NCBI GenBank assembly: GCA_965197825.1
Contig: CBDANW010000002.1
Span: 186,001-250,000 of the forward strand
Length of the DNA: 64,000 bases
Reading direction: 5' to 3'
From: CBDANW01 sp965197825
GTDB lineage: Bacteria; Acidobacteriota; Vicinamibacteria; Marinacidobacterales; DATDRI01
Part shown: positions 47,840 to 57,324 of the stretch, one piece after another
Position numbering within the stretch: the stretch's first letter is position 1
How the letters are laid out: every line of letters starts with the position of its first letter
Notes under the pieces: generated by a model
Databases searched by the model: none
What the model was told of the DNA's origin: nothing
Seen by the model: the letters and a program-made list of their open reading frames with translations, nothing else
Position numbers and translations under genes: made by a program

Positions 47840-48158
47840 CCCGTCCTGTGCCAAAACTCGGCCCTTTTGAAAGACCATGGCTGTAATTTAATGCACTGTA
47901 AAGTCTTAGTGTCATTTTGCCAACACTTAATGGCGGAAGCACCCATGAGGTCTGTGTGAGCGGCAGGGCTGCCCGATCGAACAACGGCTGCCTGACCAAC
48001 GGTAGGAATTGCACATGGTACGTCATGATGGATCCGAAGATAACACCCTCGGGCCAGACGATTGTAAAGGCCACGGCCCTTGGCACCATCGCAAAACACA
48101 GACGCTAAGCTGCTGATTTATCGGCTATTTCAAGAGGGCCGAGTTTTGGCACAGGACG
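47840..48158. mobile_element. Non-autonomous element N2 (copy 2)
   Basis: About 97% identical to 35978-36296. It removed the 5' part of the receptor gene to its right. Just before it, 47807-47830 (GACTTATACCGTTAGATTGA) is shared with 54949-54971. 47561-47839 has no gene beyond the receptor leader. Confidence 0.85.
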
Positions 48159-49555
48159 AGGAGCTGTCCGATGCCACCATCACTTACTCGGGCGGCGTGG
48201 CCGGCACGGAAGGAATCGTCCACAGCGGCATCGGTCCGTTCGACATGCAGTCGGGGACATATATGGGCTATGGCAAGCTGAACTACACGCGGGGCGACCT
48301 GCAGATACAGTTCTTCGCGAACTTCCTGGACGGCAAGGCGCCGAACCTGTTGCTGCCGGACATCGCCACCGGGATGCCGCTGCAGCTCGACTTCAAGTCA
48401 CAGACGTTCGACGGCGAGATCGGCCACTCGGTGTTCCTCGGAAGCCGGCACCGGCTGAACTACGGCGGCAACGTGCGGCAGAACAACTTCGACATCACCC
48501 TCGCACCGCTTGGCGAGAACCGCCTCGAGGTGGGCGGGTACCTGCAGGACGAGATCTTCTGGGAACGGTTCCGCCTCGTTCTGGGCGGGCGCGTGGACAA
48601 GTTCGGCAACCTCTCCGACCCAAAGTTCTCGCCGCGGATCGCGTTCATCGTCAAGCCGGCAGAGGATCACTCCGTCACGCTGTCGTACAACCGGGCCTTC
48701 CGTGCGCCGTCGGTCATCAACAACGCCCTGCAGACGAACATCGTCAGCCCGGTGGACCTGAGCGCCCTCGCGCCGGTGCTGCAGCCAGCGGTCGCCCAGC
48801 CGTTTCCGCTCGTGGTCGGCGCGTCCGGCAGCGACATCCCGATCGGCGGGATGCCCCAGGACGAGTTGACGGAGGAATCTTTGACGGCGTACGAAGTGAG
48901 CTACACTGGCGTGCTCCCGCGCGGGACGACGCTCGGCGGCTCGTTCTTCGTCAACCGGCGGGATGACTCCATCAACTTCACCGCGCTGCCGCCAAGTCTC
49001 GACCCATATACCGCAGCAAGTCCACCGCCCGGATGACGGCTCCCGCCGCTCGTGCTGACGCAGATGGCGCAGTTAGGGATCTTTCTGCCTCGAACCGCGT
49101 TCACATACCTGAATCTGGGTCCGATCCGCCAGACCGGCATGGAGCTGTGGCTCGAACAGAAGGTCTCACGGTCGCTAGCCGCGTCCATCAACTACTCCTG
49201 GCAGTCCGAACCGGAGATCCTGGACAATCCGAACCCGTATCTGCCGGCGGAGCTCAACCTGCCCCCGACGCACCGGTTCAACGCAGCGATGACGTGGAAC
49301 GGGTCGAGGTTGCTGGGCTCCGCCTCGGTAAACGCCGCCACCGACGCGTTCTGGAGCGACGTCCTCACGTCGGCGTATCACGGCTACACCGACGGGTACG
49401 CGACGGTGAACGGTAGCTTCGGGGTGAAGTGGCAGGGAGGCACCGTCACGACGACGGTGAAGGTGACCAACCTGTTCAACCAAACTGTCCAGCAGCACAT
49501 CTTCGGCGACCTGCTCCGGCGAACCGTTGTAGGCGAGATGAAGTTCAGGTTCTGA
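48159..49555 (+). pseudogene. TonB-dependent receptor, 5'-truncated and frameshifted
   Basis: First frame (48159-49036): barrel sequences including GYLQDEIFWERFRLVLGGRV, NRAFRAPSVINNALQTNI. After LPPSLDPYTAA the frame shifts; the second frame (49052-49555) continues TQMAQLGIFLPRTAFTYLNL to VVGEMKFRF, a normal barrel end. The plug and signal peptide are missing. Inactive. Confidence 0.88.
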
Positions 49556-49872
49556 CGTGCGGGTCAGCACAGCCGGGTTCCGCTCCGAGGGTTGTCCCTT
49601 CCATAAACTCGAGCTGTATGAGATTGGCGAACTGCCTACAACCAGGATGCTTTGGTGGTGTGCCTTCTATTTATTCATCCGCGCGCACCGAATTTGACTA
49701 GTCTCCGGTCTGCCAGGACCATGCCGGCATGATTTCGTCGTTTGTTCGCGCTCTCGTCTAGCTGAAGGAAAAGGTCGGCGGCTGATGCGACATGATGATC
49801 TGGACGTTGCGACGAGACGGAAAGCTGCCAAAGCCCATGAAATTGGAAAGGTGATCGTAATGCTGATGGGGT
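49556..49872. repeat. N1 fragment and unassigned sequence
   Basis: 49661-49757 is the left half of N1 (GTGCCTTCTATTTATTCATC). 49770-49860 translates on the plus strand as LDVATRRKAAKAHEIGKVIV, possibly a gene end, unidentified. Confidence 0.45.
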
Positions 49873-50038
49873 GGTGCTTCCGCCATTAAGTGTTGGTGAG
49901 ATGACGCTAAGACTTTACGCTGTATTAAATTACAGCCAAAATAGCGCTCACGACCTTCGCCGCGCGCTAAATGGAGCGTAAGCGCTTTTTTTGCAAAGGG
50001 ATACGTACACATCACCAACAGCAAACAGCGCAAGCACC
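49873..50038. mobile_element. 166-bp MITE-like element M1 (copy 1)
   Basis: Imperfect terminal inverted repeats GGTGCTTCCGCC...GTGTTGGTGA and GGTGCTTGCGCTGTTTGCTG then TTGGTGA. No coding capacity. Inserted in a PIN-domain gene. Full copy at 61359-61524; ends at 6371, 20345, 36023, 47885 and 60699. Confidence 0.8.
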
Positions 50039-50111
50039 AGACCTCGAGCAGCGACGCCTTCCTTAAGTCGATAAGGCAGCTACTGTCACTGACGATAAGC
50101 CGCATCGGCAC
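50039..50111 (-). pseudogene. 5' fragment of a PIN-domain gene cut by M1
   Basis: MPMRLIVSDSSCLIDLRKAS then LLEVW, the first beta-strand and helix of a PIN domain with its first Asp, after which the MITE begins. Confidence 0.55.
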
Positions 50112-50175
50112 CCTGCAGGCCCTTCAAGTCTGCCTCCACCTCCGGCATGGGAATCCGCAGAAGCTCCGTGCCCTT

Positions 50176-51608
50176 GCCCGTCCTGTGCCAAAACTCAGCC
50201 CTTTTGAAATAGGCCATCAATCAGCAGCTTAGTGTCTGTGTTTGCGCCGGGGCCAAGGGCCGTGCTCTTTACAATCGTCTAGCCCGAGGGTGTTATCTTC
50301 AGATCCATGATGACGTACCACGTGCAATTCCTACTGCTCGTTCTAGCTGGCTGGGTCAACCGCCAGCAGCAGGATGTGATCGACTACCTGCAAGAGGAGA
50401 ACCGTGTGCTCCGAGCCGGGCTTCGGGGCAAGCGTCTCAGGCTCTCGGACGACGAGCGGCGCAGGCTCGCGGTCAAGGCCCAGGCTTTGGGCCGCGAGGC
50501 GCTGGCCCAGATTGCGTCCGTTGCCACACCCGCTACGCTTCTGCGTTGGTACCGCTGCCTCATCGCAGTCAAGTACGATGGCAGCAAGAACCGGAGCCCA
50601 GGCCGACCTCCGACGGCGAAGGACATCCGTGAGCTCATTGTGCGCGTGGCGCGGGAGAACCCGACGTGGGGATATACGCGCCTGCGAGGCGCACTCAAGA
50701 ACCTCGGACATGAACTCGGACGCAACACCATCAAGAGGCTCCTCGCCGAGCACGGTATCGCTCCTGCGCCGGAGCGGGGCAAGAGCATGTCGTGGAGCAC
50801 CTTCATCAAGGCTCATTGGGGCGCCATCGCTGCGACAGACCTGTTCACCGTCGAGGTAGTGAACCCGTTCGGGCTCGTCCGCTACCATGTCCTGTTTGTC
50901 ATCGATATCGCCACTCGCTGCGTGTGCATCGGTGGGATAACGTCGGACCCCAACGGGGAGTGGATGAAGCAGATGGCAAGAAACCTCACTGACATGTGGG
51001 ATGGGTTCCTCCTTGGCAAGCGATACCTCATCCACGACCGGGACCCACTATTCACTGAGGCGGTACGTGGGCTGTTGAGAGATTCAGGCGTGAAGCCCCT
51101 TCGCCTTCCCGCGAATAGTCCGAATCTGAACGCATACGCGGAAAGATTCGTTCTCTCCATACGTCGAGAGTGTCTCGACCGCTTCGTACCTCTCAGTGAG
51201 CGACACCTGCGCACAGCGATAACCGAATACGTAGTGCACTATCACACAGAACGGAACCACCAAGGTCTCGGCAACGAGCTCATCACACCTCTGCCGGCAA
51301 GCGCGAATGACGCTGGCCCCATCGTGTCGCGAGAGCGACTTGGGGGCATTCTCAACTACTACTGCCGTGCCGCGTAGATGGTCGCCGGCGACGGTAGCCC
51401 CTCGGCGGGCTCGACCGGCGTAGCGTGGAAACAGCTTCAGGAACACGCTTCGATATTCGCTCTCGACTAGGTGGTCATCTGCATGGTGACGACCCGCCCG
51501 CCCAAGACGATTGTAAAGCCCACGGCCTTTGGCCCGGTCGCAAACACAGACACTAAGTTGCTGATTTATGGCCTATTTCAAAAGGGCCGAGTTTTGGCAC
51601 AGGACGGG
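50176..51608. mobile_element. Intact rve-type insertion sequence, 1,433 bp (copy D)
   Basis: CCCGTCCTGTGCCAAAACTC at the left and GAGTTTTGGCACAGGACGGG at the right; the similarity of the two ends extends over about 45 bp. One transposase gene. This is the only complete member in the window and the likely source of transposase for the many partial and non-autonomous elements. No target duplication was evident. Confidence 0.93.
50307..51377 (+). CDS. rve-type (integrase-core) IS transposase
   Basis: 356 residues. N-terminus hydrophobic (MMTYHVQFLLLVLAGWVNRQ), then a coiled or HTH region (QDVIDYLQEENRVLRAGLRG), an HTH_21-like part (NPTWGYTRLRGALKNLGHEL) and the DDE integrase core: IAATDLFTVEV, LIHDRDPLFTEA, SPNLNAYAERFVLSIRRE. 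Ends NYYCRAA. The family is related to IS3/IS481-type transposases; I cannot place it further. No ribosome site of note before the ATG pair. Confidence 0.93.
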   Translation: MMTYHVQFLLLVLAGWVNRQQQDVIDYLQEENRVLRAGLRGKRLRLSDDERRRLAVKAQALGREALAQIASVATPATLLRWYRCLIAVKYDGSKNRSPGRPPTAKDIRELIVRVARENPTWGYTRLRGALKNLGHELGRNTIKRLLAEHGIAPAPERGKSMSWSTFIKAHWGAIAATDLFTVEVVNPFGLVRYHVLFVIDIATRCVCIGGITSDPNGEWMKQMARNLTDMWDGFLLGKRYLIHDRDPLFTEAVRGLLRDSGVKPLRLPANSPNLNAYAERFVLSIRRECLDRFVPLSERHLRTAITEYVVHYHTERNHQGLGNELITPLPASANDAGPIVSRERLGGILNYYCRAA

Positions 51609-52102
51609 TTAGATGCTTGAGGAACTCGTCGATCGTGAACCCGCTGTCGGTGTCCACCGTCTTGATCTCTAGCGTGAGGAACTTCTGTTCCTCGAAAGAC
51701 TTGCCACCGCGGGAGTTGTAGAGGACGTACCGGTTGCCGTCAGATAGAACGCCCCATTGAACCCCCATCGCGCCGAGGTAGGAGGTGAGCTGCTTGACGT
51801 GGTTCTTGTGGCCGATGTTGCTACCGAGTCGCTTGGCCTCCAAGAGCAGGATGGGTTTCGCAGACTTTTTTTTCGAGCTGTAAAACGCGTAGTCGACCGG
51901 CTCGTTGAATTCGGGCACGCGTGGCTCACTCTTGATGGAGTCAAAATCGGTAAAGTCCCACTGGAGCGCGCGAAACAACGGGTTGATGAGACCCTGTCGG
52001 GTGTCGGTCTCGGTGAGCTTTGCGTCGCCCACCTCGGTCTTGATGATTTGTTTCTTGAGCTTGAGGATGGTGTCCTTAAGTACCGCGTAGTCTATAGCCT
52101 TC
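51609..52102 (-). pseudogene. HsdR N-terminal-like nuclease fragment
   Basis: DYAVLKDTILKLKKQIIKTE, ETDTRQGLINPLFRALQWDF, EPVDYAFYSSKKKSAKPILL then LEAKRLG: a PD-(D/E)xK restriction-type domain with the E-x-K. It is cut at residue about 160 by IS copy D. At the 5' end the sequence GGAGGGGGAAGGCT is followed by ATA-GAC where ATG would be expected, so the start codon may have mutated. A TATAAT lies upstream on the same strand near 52142. Confidence 0.7.
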
Positions 52103-52160
52103 CCCCTCCCGGCGCCTGCGAGCGTCGAAGTTCTTGAATTATATAACTTTTGACCTGCCC

Positions 52161-52200
52161 TCCTTCTCTGTGGCCGGCCCTCCTTCTCTGTGGCCGGCCG
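52161..52200. repeat. Tandem 20-bp duplication
   Basis: TCCTTCTCTGTGGCCGGCCC twice, the second with a final G. Confidence 0.85.
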
Positions 52201-52238
52201 CCCGGTGGCGCTGACGGTGCTTCCGCCATCAAGTGTTG

Positions 52239-52520
52239 CTACGCGGCTGCGGGCAGTGGTACAGGTGCGGAAGAGACCGGGTTGCGCGCCCCAGTGAGCA
52301 AGAAAACCTCGATCCGCGACCACAAAGGAATCGTCGTCGCCAAGAAGATGTCTCGAAAGGTGAGCCGTCGCGTGGTCAGACCGGCCTGCATAGCCGGAGT
52401 TCGGATCTCACGTCCGAACTTCAGAGCTCCGTGCGATCGGACGAAGTTGTAATAGCAACGGAGCAATTCCATATGCTCATCGAGCCTCTCCGTCGAGCGA
52501 GCGTGGGAAAGCGTTCGTCT
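52239..52520 (-). pseudogene. C-terminal fragment of a transposase
   Basis: LSHARSTERLDEHMELLRCY, YNFVRSHGALKFGREIRTPA, MQAGLTTRRLTFRDIF, a familiar end of rve-type transposases unrelated to copy D. The remainder is absent. Confidence 0.6.
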
Positions 52521-52562
52521 CGAAAGGTATGCCGAGCTTTGCCGGATGGTCAGATTCAACCT

Positions 52563-52742
52563 GTGCCTTCTATTTATTCATCCGCGCCGACCCGAACCTG
52601 ATCGGTCTCCGATCTGCCGGGACTATGCCTGCATGATTTCGTCGTTTGTTCGCGCTCGGCCCTGGGCACGGCCGCAAACACAGACTCTAAGTTGCTGATT
52701 TATGGGCTATTTCAAAAGGGCTGAGTTTTGGCACAGGACGGG
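52563..52742. repeat. 180-bp non-autonomous element N1 (copy 3)
   Basis: Practically identical to 18311-18490. Its right end lies 36 bp from the bioA stop codon. Confidence 0.8.
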
Positions 52743-52777
52743 CACGCACAAGGCCCGACTTGCAGAGGCGTCCAGAC

Positions 52778-54064
52778 CTAGATGCCACGCTGGACCAGCC
52801 CATCGAGCGCGCCGTGCATGCTCTGATAGACCGTGTCGAGTTGATCGTTGGAAATGCAGTACGGGGGCATGACGTAGACCACGTTGCCGAGCGGGCGGAG
52901 TAAAACGCCCTTTTCCAGAAAGAAGCGATAGAGTTGGTCGCGGATCCCGTTGAAATAGGAGGTCTCGCTTCCAGTGTCGATCTCCACGGCCAGAATGGTG
53001 CCGGTCTGACGCGCGTCTCGCACCAAGCGATGATTCCGGAAAGAGTCGATCTGCTCCTGGTGACGCGCCTCGATGCGTCGAATGTTGTCCCAACAGGCGT
53101 CGCGCTCCAGAATGTCGAGACTTGCGAGAGCAGTCGCACAGCCGACGGGATTGGCCGTGAAGGAGTGCCCGTGGAAAAACGTGTGCGTCCTGTCGTCCGA
53201 GTGGAACGCCTCGTAGACGTCACCCGAGCAGCTCGTAGCTCCCATCGGGAGCGTACCCCCGGTGAGCCCTTTGGACAGACAGACGATATCTGCGGGCACA
53301 TCTTGGTGGTCGACCGCCAAGAAGCGTCCGCACCGTCCAAAGCCGGTCATCACTTCGTCTGCGATCGTAACGACGTCGTATTGGCTGCATAGAGTGAGCA
53401 GATCCTTCAGGACATCCGGGGCATACATGACCATGCCGCCGGCGCCTTGCACCAAGGGCTCGAAGATGAAGGCAGCGACGTCTCCCTTGCTCAGTGTCTT
53501 CTTCAACGCGTCGAGCGTTTCATCTTCACGGCCAGCGGTGGGTGTCGGAAGGTGGCCCACATCGAACAGAAAGGGTGCGAAGGGTTGGACAAAGGCACTT
53601 CTGCCGCTCGCCGACATAGCTCCGAACGTATCCCCGTGATAGCCGTTCTCCAGAGCAATGATGCGCCGTTTCTCCGTACCACGATTGACCCAGTACTGAA
53701 TCGCCATCTTGATACCCACCTCGACCGCCGTGGATCCGTTGTCCGAGAAGAAGACCTTGGCATGGTTCGCAGGCATTCTCTGGAGCAGTCGTTCCGCCAG
53801 CTCCACCGCAGGGGCGTGAGTGAACCCGGCGAAGATGACGTGGTCCAACCGCGCCAGCTGTTCCTGAATCTTCTTGGCGATGTGAGGATGGGAATGCCCG
53901 TGTAGGCAGACCCACCATGACGAGATGGCATCGATATAGGCGCGGCCGTCCTCGTCGAAGAGCAAGGCGCCTTCGGCGCGTGCGATGGCAATCGGGGGAT
54001 CTGCCGTTTTCATCTGGGTGTCAGGGTGCCAGATCGTCCGGCGATCGCGCTCGACCAGATTCAT
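52778..54064 (-). CDS. bioA: Adenosylmethionine-8-amino-7-oxononanoate aminotransferase
   Basis: 428 residues. Class III aminotransferase that makes 7,8-diaminopelargonate in biotin synthesis, using PLP and S-adenosylmethionine. Landmarks: RRTIWHPDTQM, AISSWWVCLHGHSHPHIAKK, NGYHGDTFGAMS, IADEVMTGFGR, and the PLP lysine in VCLSKGLTGG; FFHGHSFTANPVGCA is typical of BioA. Full length. It follows a bioD remnant by 39 bp on the same strand. Confidence 0.95.
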   Translation of the reverse strand: MNLVERDRRTIWHPDTQMKTADPPIAIARAEGALLFDEDGRAYIDAISSWWVCLHGHSHPHIAKKIQEQLARLDHVIFAGFTHAPAVELAERLLQRMPANHAKVFFSDNGSTAVEVGIKMAIQYWVNRGTEKRRIIALENGYHGDTFGAMSASGRSAFVQPFAPFLFDVGHLPTPTAGREDETLDALKKTLSKGDVAAFIFEPLVQGAGGMVMYAPDVLKDLLTLCSQYDVVTIADEVMTGFGRCGRFLAVDHQDVPADIVCLSKGLTGGTLPMGATSCSGDVYEAFHSDDRTHTFFHGHSFTANPVGCATALASLDILERDACWDNIRRIEARHQEQIDSFRNHRLVRDARQTGTILAVEIDTGSETSYFNGIRDQLYRFFLEKGVLLRPLGNVVYVMPPYCISNDQLDTVYQSMHGALDGLVQRGI

Positions 54065-54103
54065 TTTGTCCAGAAGTGATGAAAGCCTAGTGCGCCCGAT
54101 GCC

Positions 54104-54334
54104 CTATGTCCCGACCGCCGGCCGCCGACCTTGGCGGGCCAATGCGGGCGCGAATTCGTCTGCGTAACGTCGAATGAGATCCGGGGTGAGCGTCGTCTCC
54201 CATTGAACGTGTCCCACGGGTGCGACGCCGGTCTTGCTCAGGATCAACGACTCGGTATCGGAGTTGCCCTCGCCATTGAAAACGAGGCCGAGTACGTCGA
54301 TTCCGCGCCGTTGCAGAGCTTCGACGGTCAAGAG
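54104..54334 (-). pseudogene. bioD: Dethiobiotin synthetase, C-terminal third only
   Basis: TVEALQRRGIDVLGLVFNGE, GNSDTESLILSKTGVAPVGH, LTPDLIRRYADEFAPAL match the end of BioD. The P-loop and catalytic N-terminal two thirds are missing; the break at about 54334 is where an IS200-type fragment begins. The order bioD-bioA suggests a former biotin operon. Confidence 0.75.
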
Positions 54335-54436
54335 TGTATAGCTCGAAACTTCTTGGGGCGCAAGCGTAACTTCACGGGGGAGAGTTTCTGGGCGAGGGGC
54401 TACTTCGTGTCCACGGTAGGTTTGGATGAATCCCAG
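54335..54436 (+). pseudogene. IS200/IS605-like TnpA (REP-associated) fragment
   Basis: IARNFLGRKRNFTGESFWAR then GYFVSTVGLDE is characteristic of Y1 transposases of this group. Only about 34 codons remain; the HUH motif is missing. Confidence 0.65.
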
Positions 54437-54516
54437 CGAAGCCGGTTTTCGGGATCCGGTGCTTGCATCGGGACGACCACACGGCCGCGCGTGCTGGCCG
54501 CAATCGAATCGGGGGT

Positions 54517-54915
54517 GTGGAATTGACGGAATCCGACGAACCGGGAGGGGAAATGCAGGCGTTGCGGGAGCGCCTCTCGAAACTCAGCGAGGCGAGTCTG
54601 CGCATCAGCGAGAGCCTGGACGTCAATACTGTCCTGCGCGAGGTGGTGGAGAGCGCCCGCGCGCTGACTAGCGCCGGCTGCAGCGGGATCACGACCATGG
54701 ACGCGTCGGGACACCTGCAGGATTTCGTCACCTCCGGCGTGAGTCCCGAGGAATACCAGCGGTTCCTGCACCTGCCCCACGGGCCGGGCCTGTGGGAGTA
54801 TCTGCGCGCGATTCCGCAGCCGCTCCGGCTCCGGGACCTGGCGGCGCATGGTGAGCGAGCCGACCGTCGACTCATGAGCAACGGGCGGCATCCGCGGGCC
54901 ACAGCGAATGTCGTT
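54517..54915 (+). pseudogene. GAF-domain protein, N-terminal fragment
   Basis: Starts at a GTG after GGGGG: VELTESDEPGGEMQALRERL, SKLSEASLRISESLDVNTVL, ESARALTSAGCSGITTMDAS, then a GAF-like stretch to LRLRDLAAHGERADRRL. After that the sequence turns into a repeat shared with 47807-47830, so the effector part is lost. This N-terminus is common in GAF sensor kinases and adenylate-cyclase-type sensors. Confidence 0.6.
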
Positions 54916-55161
54916 CCGCGTTGTCACTCACCGGGCAAATGCAAGGGGACTTATACCGTTAGATTGACAGAAACCGTAAGTCCTGGCGTTCTAATGATCC
55001 AGCTCGAACGGGCCGAATCATCCCCCATCTACATATAGTGGTTCCGCGTTTTAGACCCTGACCACTACATCTTGGGGTTCAACCCTTCCGCCAGAACTCG
55101 ACCCCGACAGAGTAACCCCCTGGGGCCCTGTGGTAGTAGAATAAAGCCAGAAAAGAGGAAA
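54916..55161. other. Unassigned spacer
   Basis: Contains 54949-54971 shared with 47807-47830. No gene seen. Confidence 0.4.
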
Positions 55162-55190
55162 CGCCCCGGCCAGCAACCGGGGCGTCTAAA
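55162..55190 (+). terminator. Hairpin, probable terminator
   Basis: CGCCCCGG pairs with CCGGGGCG (55177-55184), followed by TCTAAAA; on the minus strand the tail is TTTCCTCTTTT, so it may serve the split gene that ends at 55242 on that strand. Confidence 0.6.
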
Positions 55191-55337
55191 ACCGGCGGTG
55201 CCGCATGTACAAGAACAGCGCCGCCATAGAGGTTTCTAATGTTAGATCATATCATAGAAGTCTTTGGGAATGAGCTCATTATAAACCTTGAGCCTACTAT
55301 AAAGTCTATTTGCAAACCGTATGAGACGATTCTTGAT

Positions 55338-56737
55338 GGTCAAGTCTTAATTTTCCTGTCAAATCTCCGTACGGTTCCCCGCGCTCGGTTAAGCTGCTGA
55401 TTCCTCCGACGTGCCTTGCGGGAGAAGCTCGTTGCGAAGCTCCTCGACTTTCCTAGCGGCGAAGACATCCATCCTCACGCCGCGCCATTTGTTTGCGACG
55501 GCCAAGAGCACAGCGAACGAGAGTTTCATCGCGGCCTCCTCGGTGAAGAAGTGAGGAATGACCTTTGTGCGACGTTTGTGCTCTCCGAACGTGCGCTCAA
55601 GTAGATTCGACGTGCGAAGCCTTTTGTGATGCGCCGCAGGAAGGCGTAGCGCCTGAAGACACGCTTCGAGGGTCTCTTCCATGCACTTCATCGCGCTCGG
55701 GAATCGTTGACGGTACCGAGCGATCACCTCCCGACCCTTCTTCAGCCCTTGCTCGTAGCTGTTCGCATGGAACGACTCAAGGATGGCCGCCTTGAGTTCG
55801 TCGCGCACTTCCTTCGGAGCCTTGCCCAGGATGTTCTCGAGGCGGTGCTTCTGGCAACGTTGCTTGAGGCTTCGAGGGAAGACCTCTGCGATCGCTTTGA
55901 GCACTCCAGGATTCCCGTCCGTCACGATGAGCAACGGCTCCCTCATTCCTCGGGCCACTATCTCCTGCAAGAACCCCTTCCAGTTCTCGTAGGATTCTCG
56001 GTTGCCGACACCGATATGAAGAAGAACTCGCGTCCCATCAGCGCGATAGCCGGTCGCAACGAGGATGGGCTCTTTTCTCTCCGCTCCTTGGTGGTAGCGC
56101 AGGTACGTGCCGTCGAGCTCGAGATACAACAGCTTCTCGTTCGAGAGATCCCGTTTTCGAAACGCCTCGAAATCCTCCGACAGACACCGTGTGACCCGGC
56201 TCACCACCGACTTCGAGACACCCGTGCCGCTCAGCACGTCCGCGAACGTCGCCTCAATGTCACGCGTCGACATCCCGTGGACGTACATCCGCGCGATCAG
56301 TTCATCGAGTTTCTCGGTCCGGCTCACGTAGGCGTCGAGAATCTTTGACTGAAACACCTTCTCTGTTTCTCGTACCCGCGGCACTTGCACCGTCACCGCT
56401 CCCTCGCCCGTGAGGACCCGATGCGACTCATACCCGTTGCGTCGTCCCTTCTCCTTCGTCGTTGCCGGAGCGTTCTCATAGTAGTTTCGACCCAACGCCT
56501 CCGTCACCTCGCGCTCCAACGCATATTGAAGCATCATCTGAGCTCCCGACCGGACGATCTCCGAGAGATTCATCTCCCCAAATACCAGTTGTTCCTCGAA
56601 CTGCTTGAGCAATCGCTGACTCGGTAGTACCTTTCCCATGATGTATGGTTCTCCTTTTCTGTCCCCATGACGGGGACGGGTTTGAGCTTGGGGAACCATA
56701 CATCGTTTTTCTTTGACAGGAATCTTAAGACATCACC
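55338..56737. mobile_element. IS256-family insertion sequence, 1,400 bp (copy 2)
   Basis: Same ends and length as 31921-33320 with only a few base differences, so one recently copied the other. Lacks a recognisable 8-bp duplication (TTCTTGAT left, GTTGTCTT right). Confidence 0.92.
55389..56639 (-). CDS. IS256-family (mutator) transposase, copy 2
   Basis: 416 residues. Identical to the protein at 31972-33222 except for one visible change (FLQEIVARG here, FLQEMVARG there). Intact. Confidence 0.95.
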   Translation of the reverse strand: MGKVLPSQRLLKQFEEQLVFGEMNLSEIVRSGAQMMLQYALEREVTEALGRNYYENAPATTKEKGRRNGYESHRVLTGEGAVTVQVPRVRETEKVFQSKILDAYVSRTEKLDELIARMYVHGMSTRDIEATFADVLSGTGVSKSVVSRVTRCLSEDFEAFRKRDLSNEKLLYLELDGTYLRYHQGAERKEPILVATGYRADGTRVLLHIGVGNRESYENWKGFLQEIVARGMREPLLIVTDGNPGVLKAIAEVFPRSLKQRCQKHRLENILGKAPKEVRDELKAAILESFHANSYEQGLKKGREVIARYRQRFPSAMKCMEETLEACLQALRLPAAHHKRLRTSNLLERTFGEHKRRTKVIPHFFTEEAAMKLSFAVLLAVANKWRGVRMDVFAARKVEELRNELLPQGTSEESAA

Positions 56738-57060
56738 GTTGTCTTTGCCAGAGCCTATCGTAACTTGGTACAAGAGAGTTTTGAAAGCCTCTGCAATTTT
56801 CATGCGTTTCTCCTGAGATTTCAGTCGTTCGTTTCGAACCAACAACATCTCATATGACCGGTCGGTAAGTTCGTCAAAATTAAGGGAATTATATACGGTT
56901 TTTGACAAACGCCTCGAAATTTTTCAAAACCGCTACGGAACGTGGGAACCGCACCTGTACGAATGCCTAGTGGACGTAAAAAACGAAAGGATCCTATCGT
57001 TGAAGGTCGCGCCGCGCCGCTGAACGCTGATTCATAGTAGGATAGAGGCCGTAACGCAAG

Positions 57061-57090
57061 AGCCCCGGGGAATTACCCCCGGGGCTTCTT
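57061..57090. terminator. Strong GC hairpin
   Basis: AGCCCCGGGG (57061-57070) pairs with CCCCGGGGCT (57077-57086), followed by TCTT. Precedes the small gene at 57142. 56909-57060 holds no gene. Confidence 0.6.
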
Positions 57091-57141
57091 AAAACAATTT
57101 CGCAAGCCGAACACAACATCGGCCAGGAGGTTTTTACTCTC

Positions 57142-57324
57142 ATGAGAGAACTTATCACCGGAATCGCCCCCAGTCAAATTATAATCGAGCAGTTTTCGAG
57201 AGAAGCCAAAATTGTGATGGAGGAGCTTGCTCCGTTTGTGGAGGAGGTTGCTCCCTTGATGGAGCATGACTACCGGGCGGTGGTTCAAATGCGCCGCAAC
57301 GTAGAAGTCTTATTGGGACTATGA
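57142..57324 (+). CDS. Small acidic helical protein, unknown
   Basis: 60 residues with an excellent AGGAGG site ten bases before the ATG: MRELITGIAPSQIIIEQFSR, then EAKIVMEELAPFVEEVAPLM and YRAVVQMRRNVEVLLGL. Predicted to be nearly all helix, soluble. It lies in the same low-G+C block as the split gene, perhaps part of a small phage or plasmid relic. Family unknown. Confidence 0.6.
   Translation: MRELITGIAPSQIIIEQFSREAKIVMEELAPFVEEVAPLMEHDYRAVVQMRRNVEVLLGL

Larger units (their letters stand above)
55242..56908 (-). pseudogene. Small gene split by IS256 copy 2
   Basis: Right part (56738-56908, TTG start after GAGG): MSKTVYNSLNFDELTDRSYE, MLLVRNERLKSQEKRMKIAE, AFKTLLYQVTIGSGKDN. Left part (55242-55337): IKNRLIRFANRLYSRLKVYN, ELIPKDFYDMI, stop. 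Joined exactly at the IS borders they give an 88-residue frame, mostly helical and basic. No target duplication is visible, which is unusual for IS256. Family unknown; low G+C suggests phage or plasmid origin. Confidence 0.65.
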
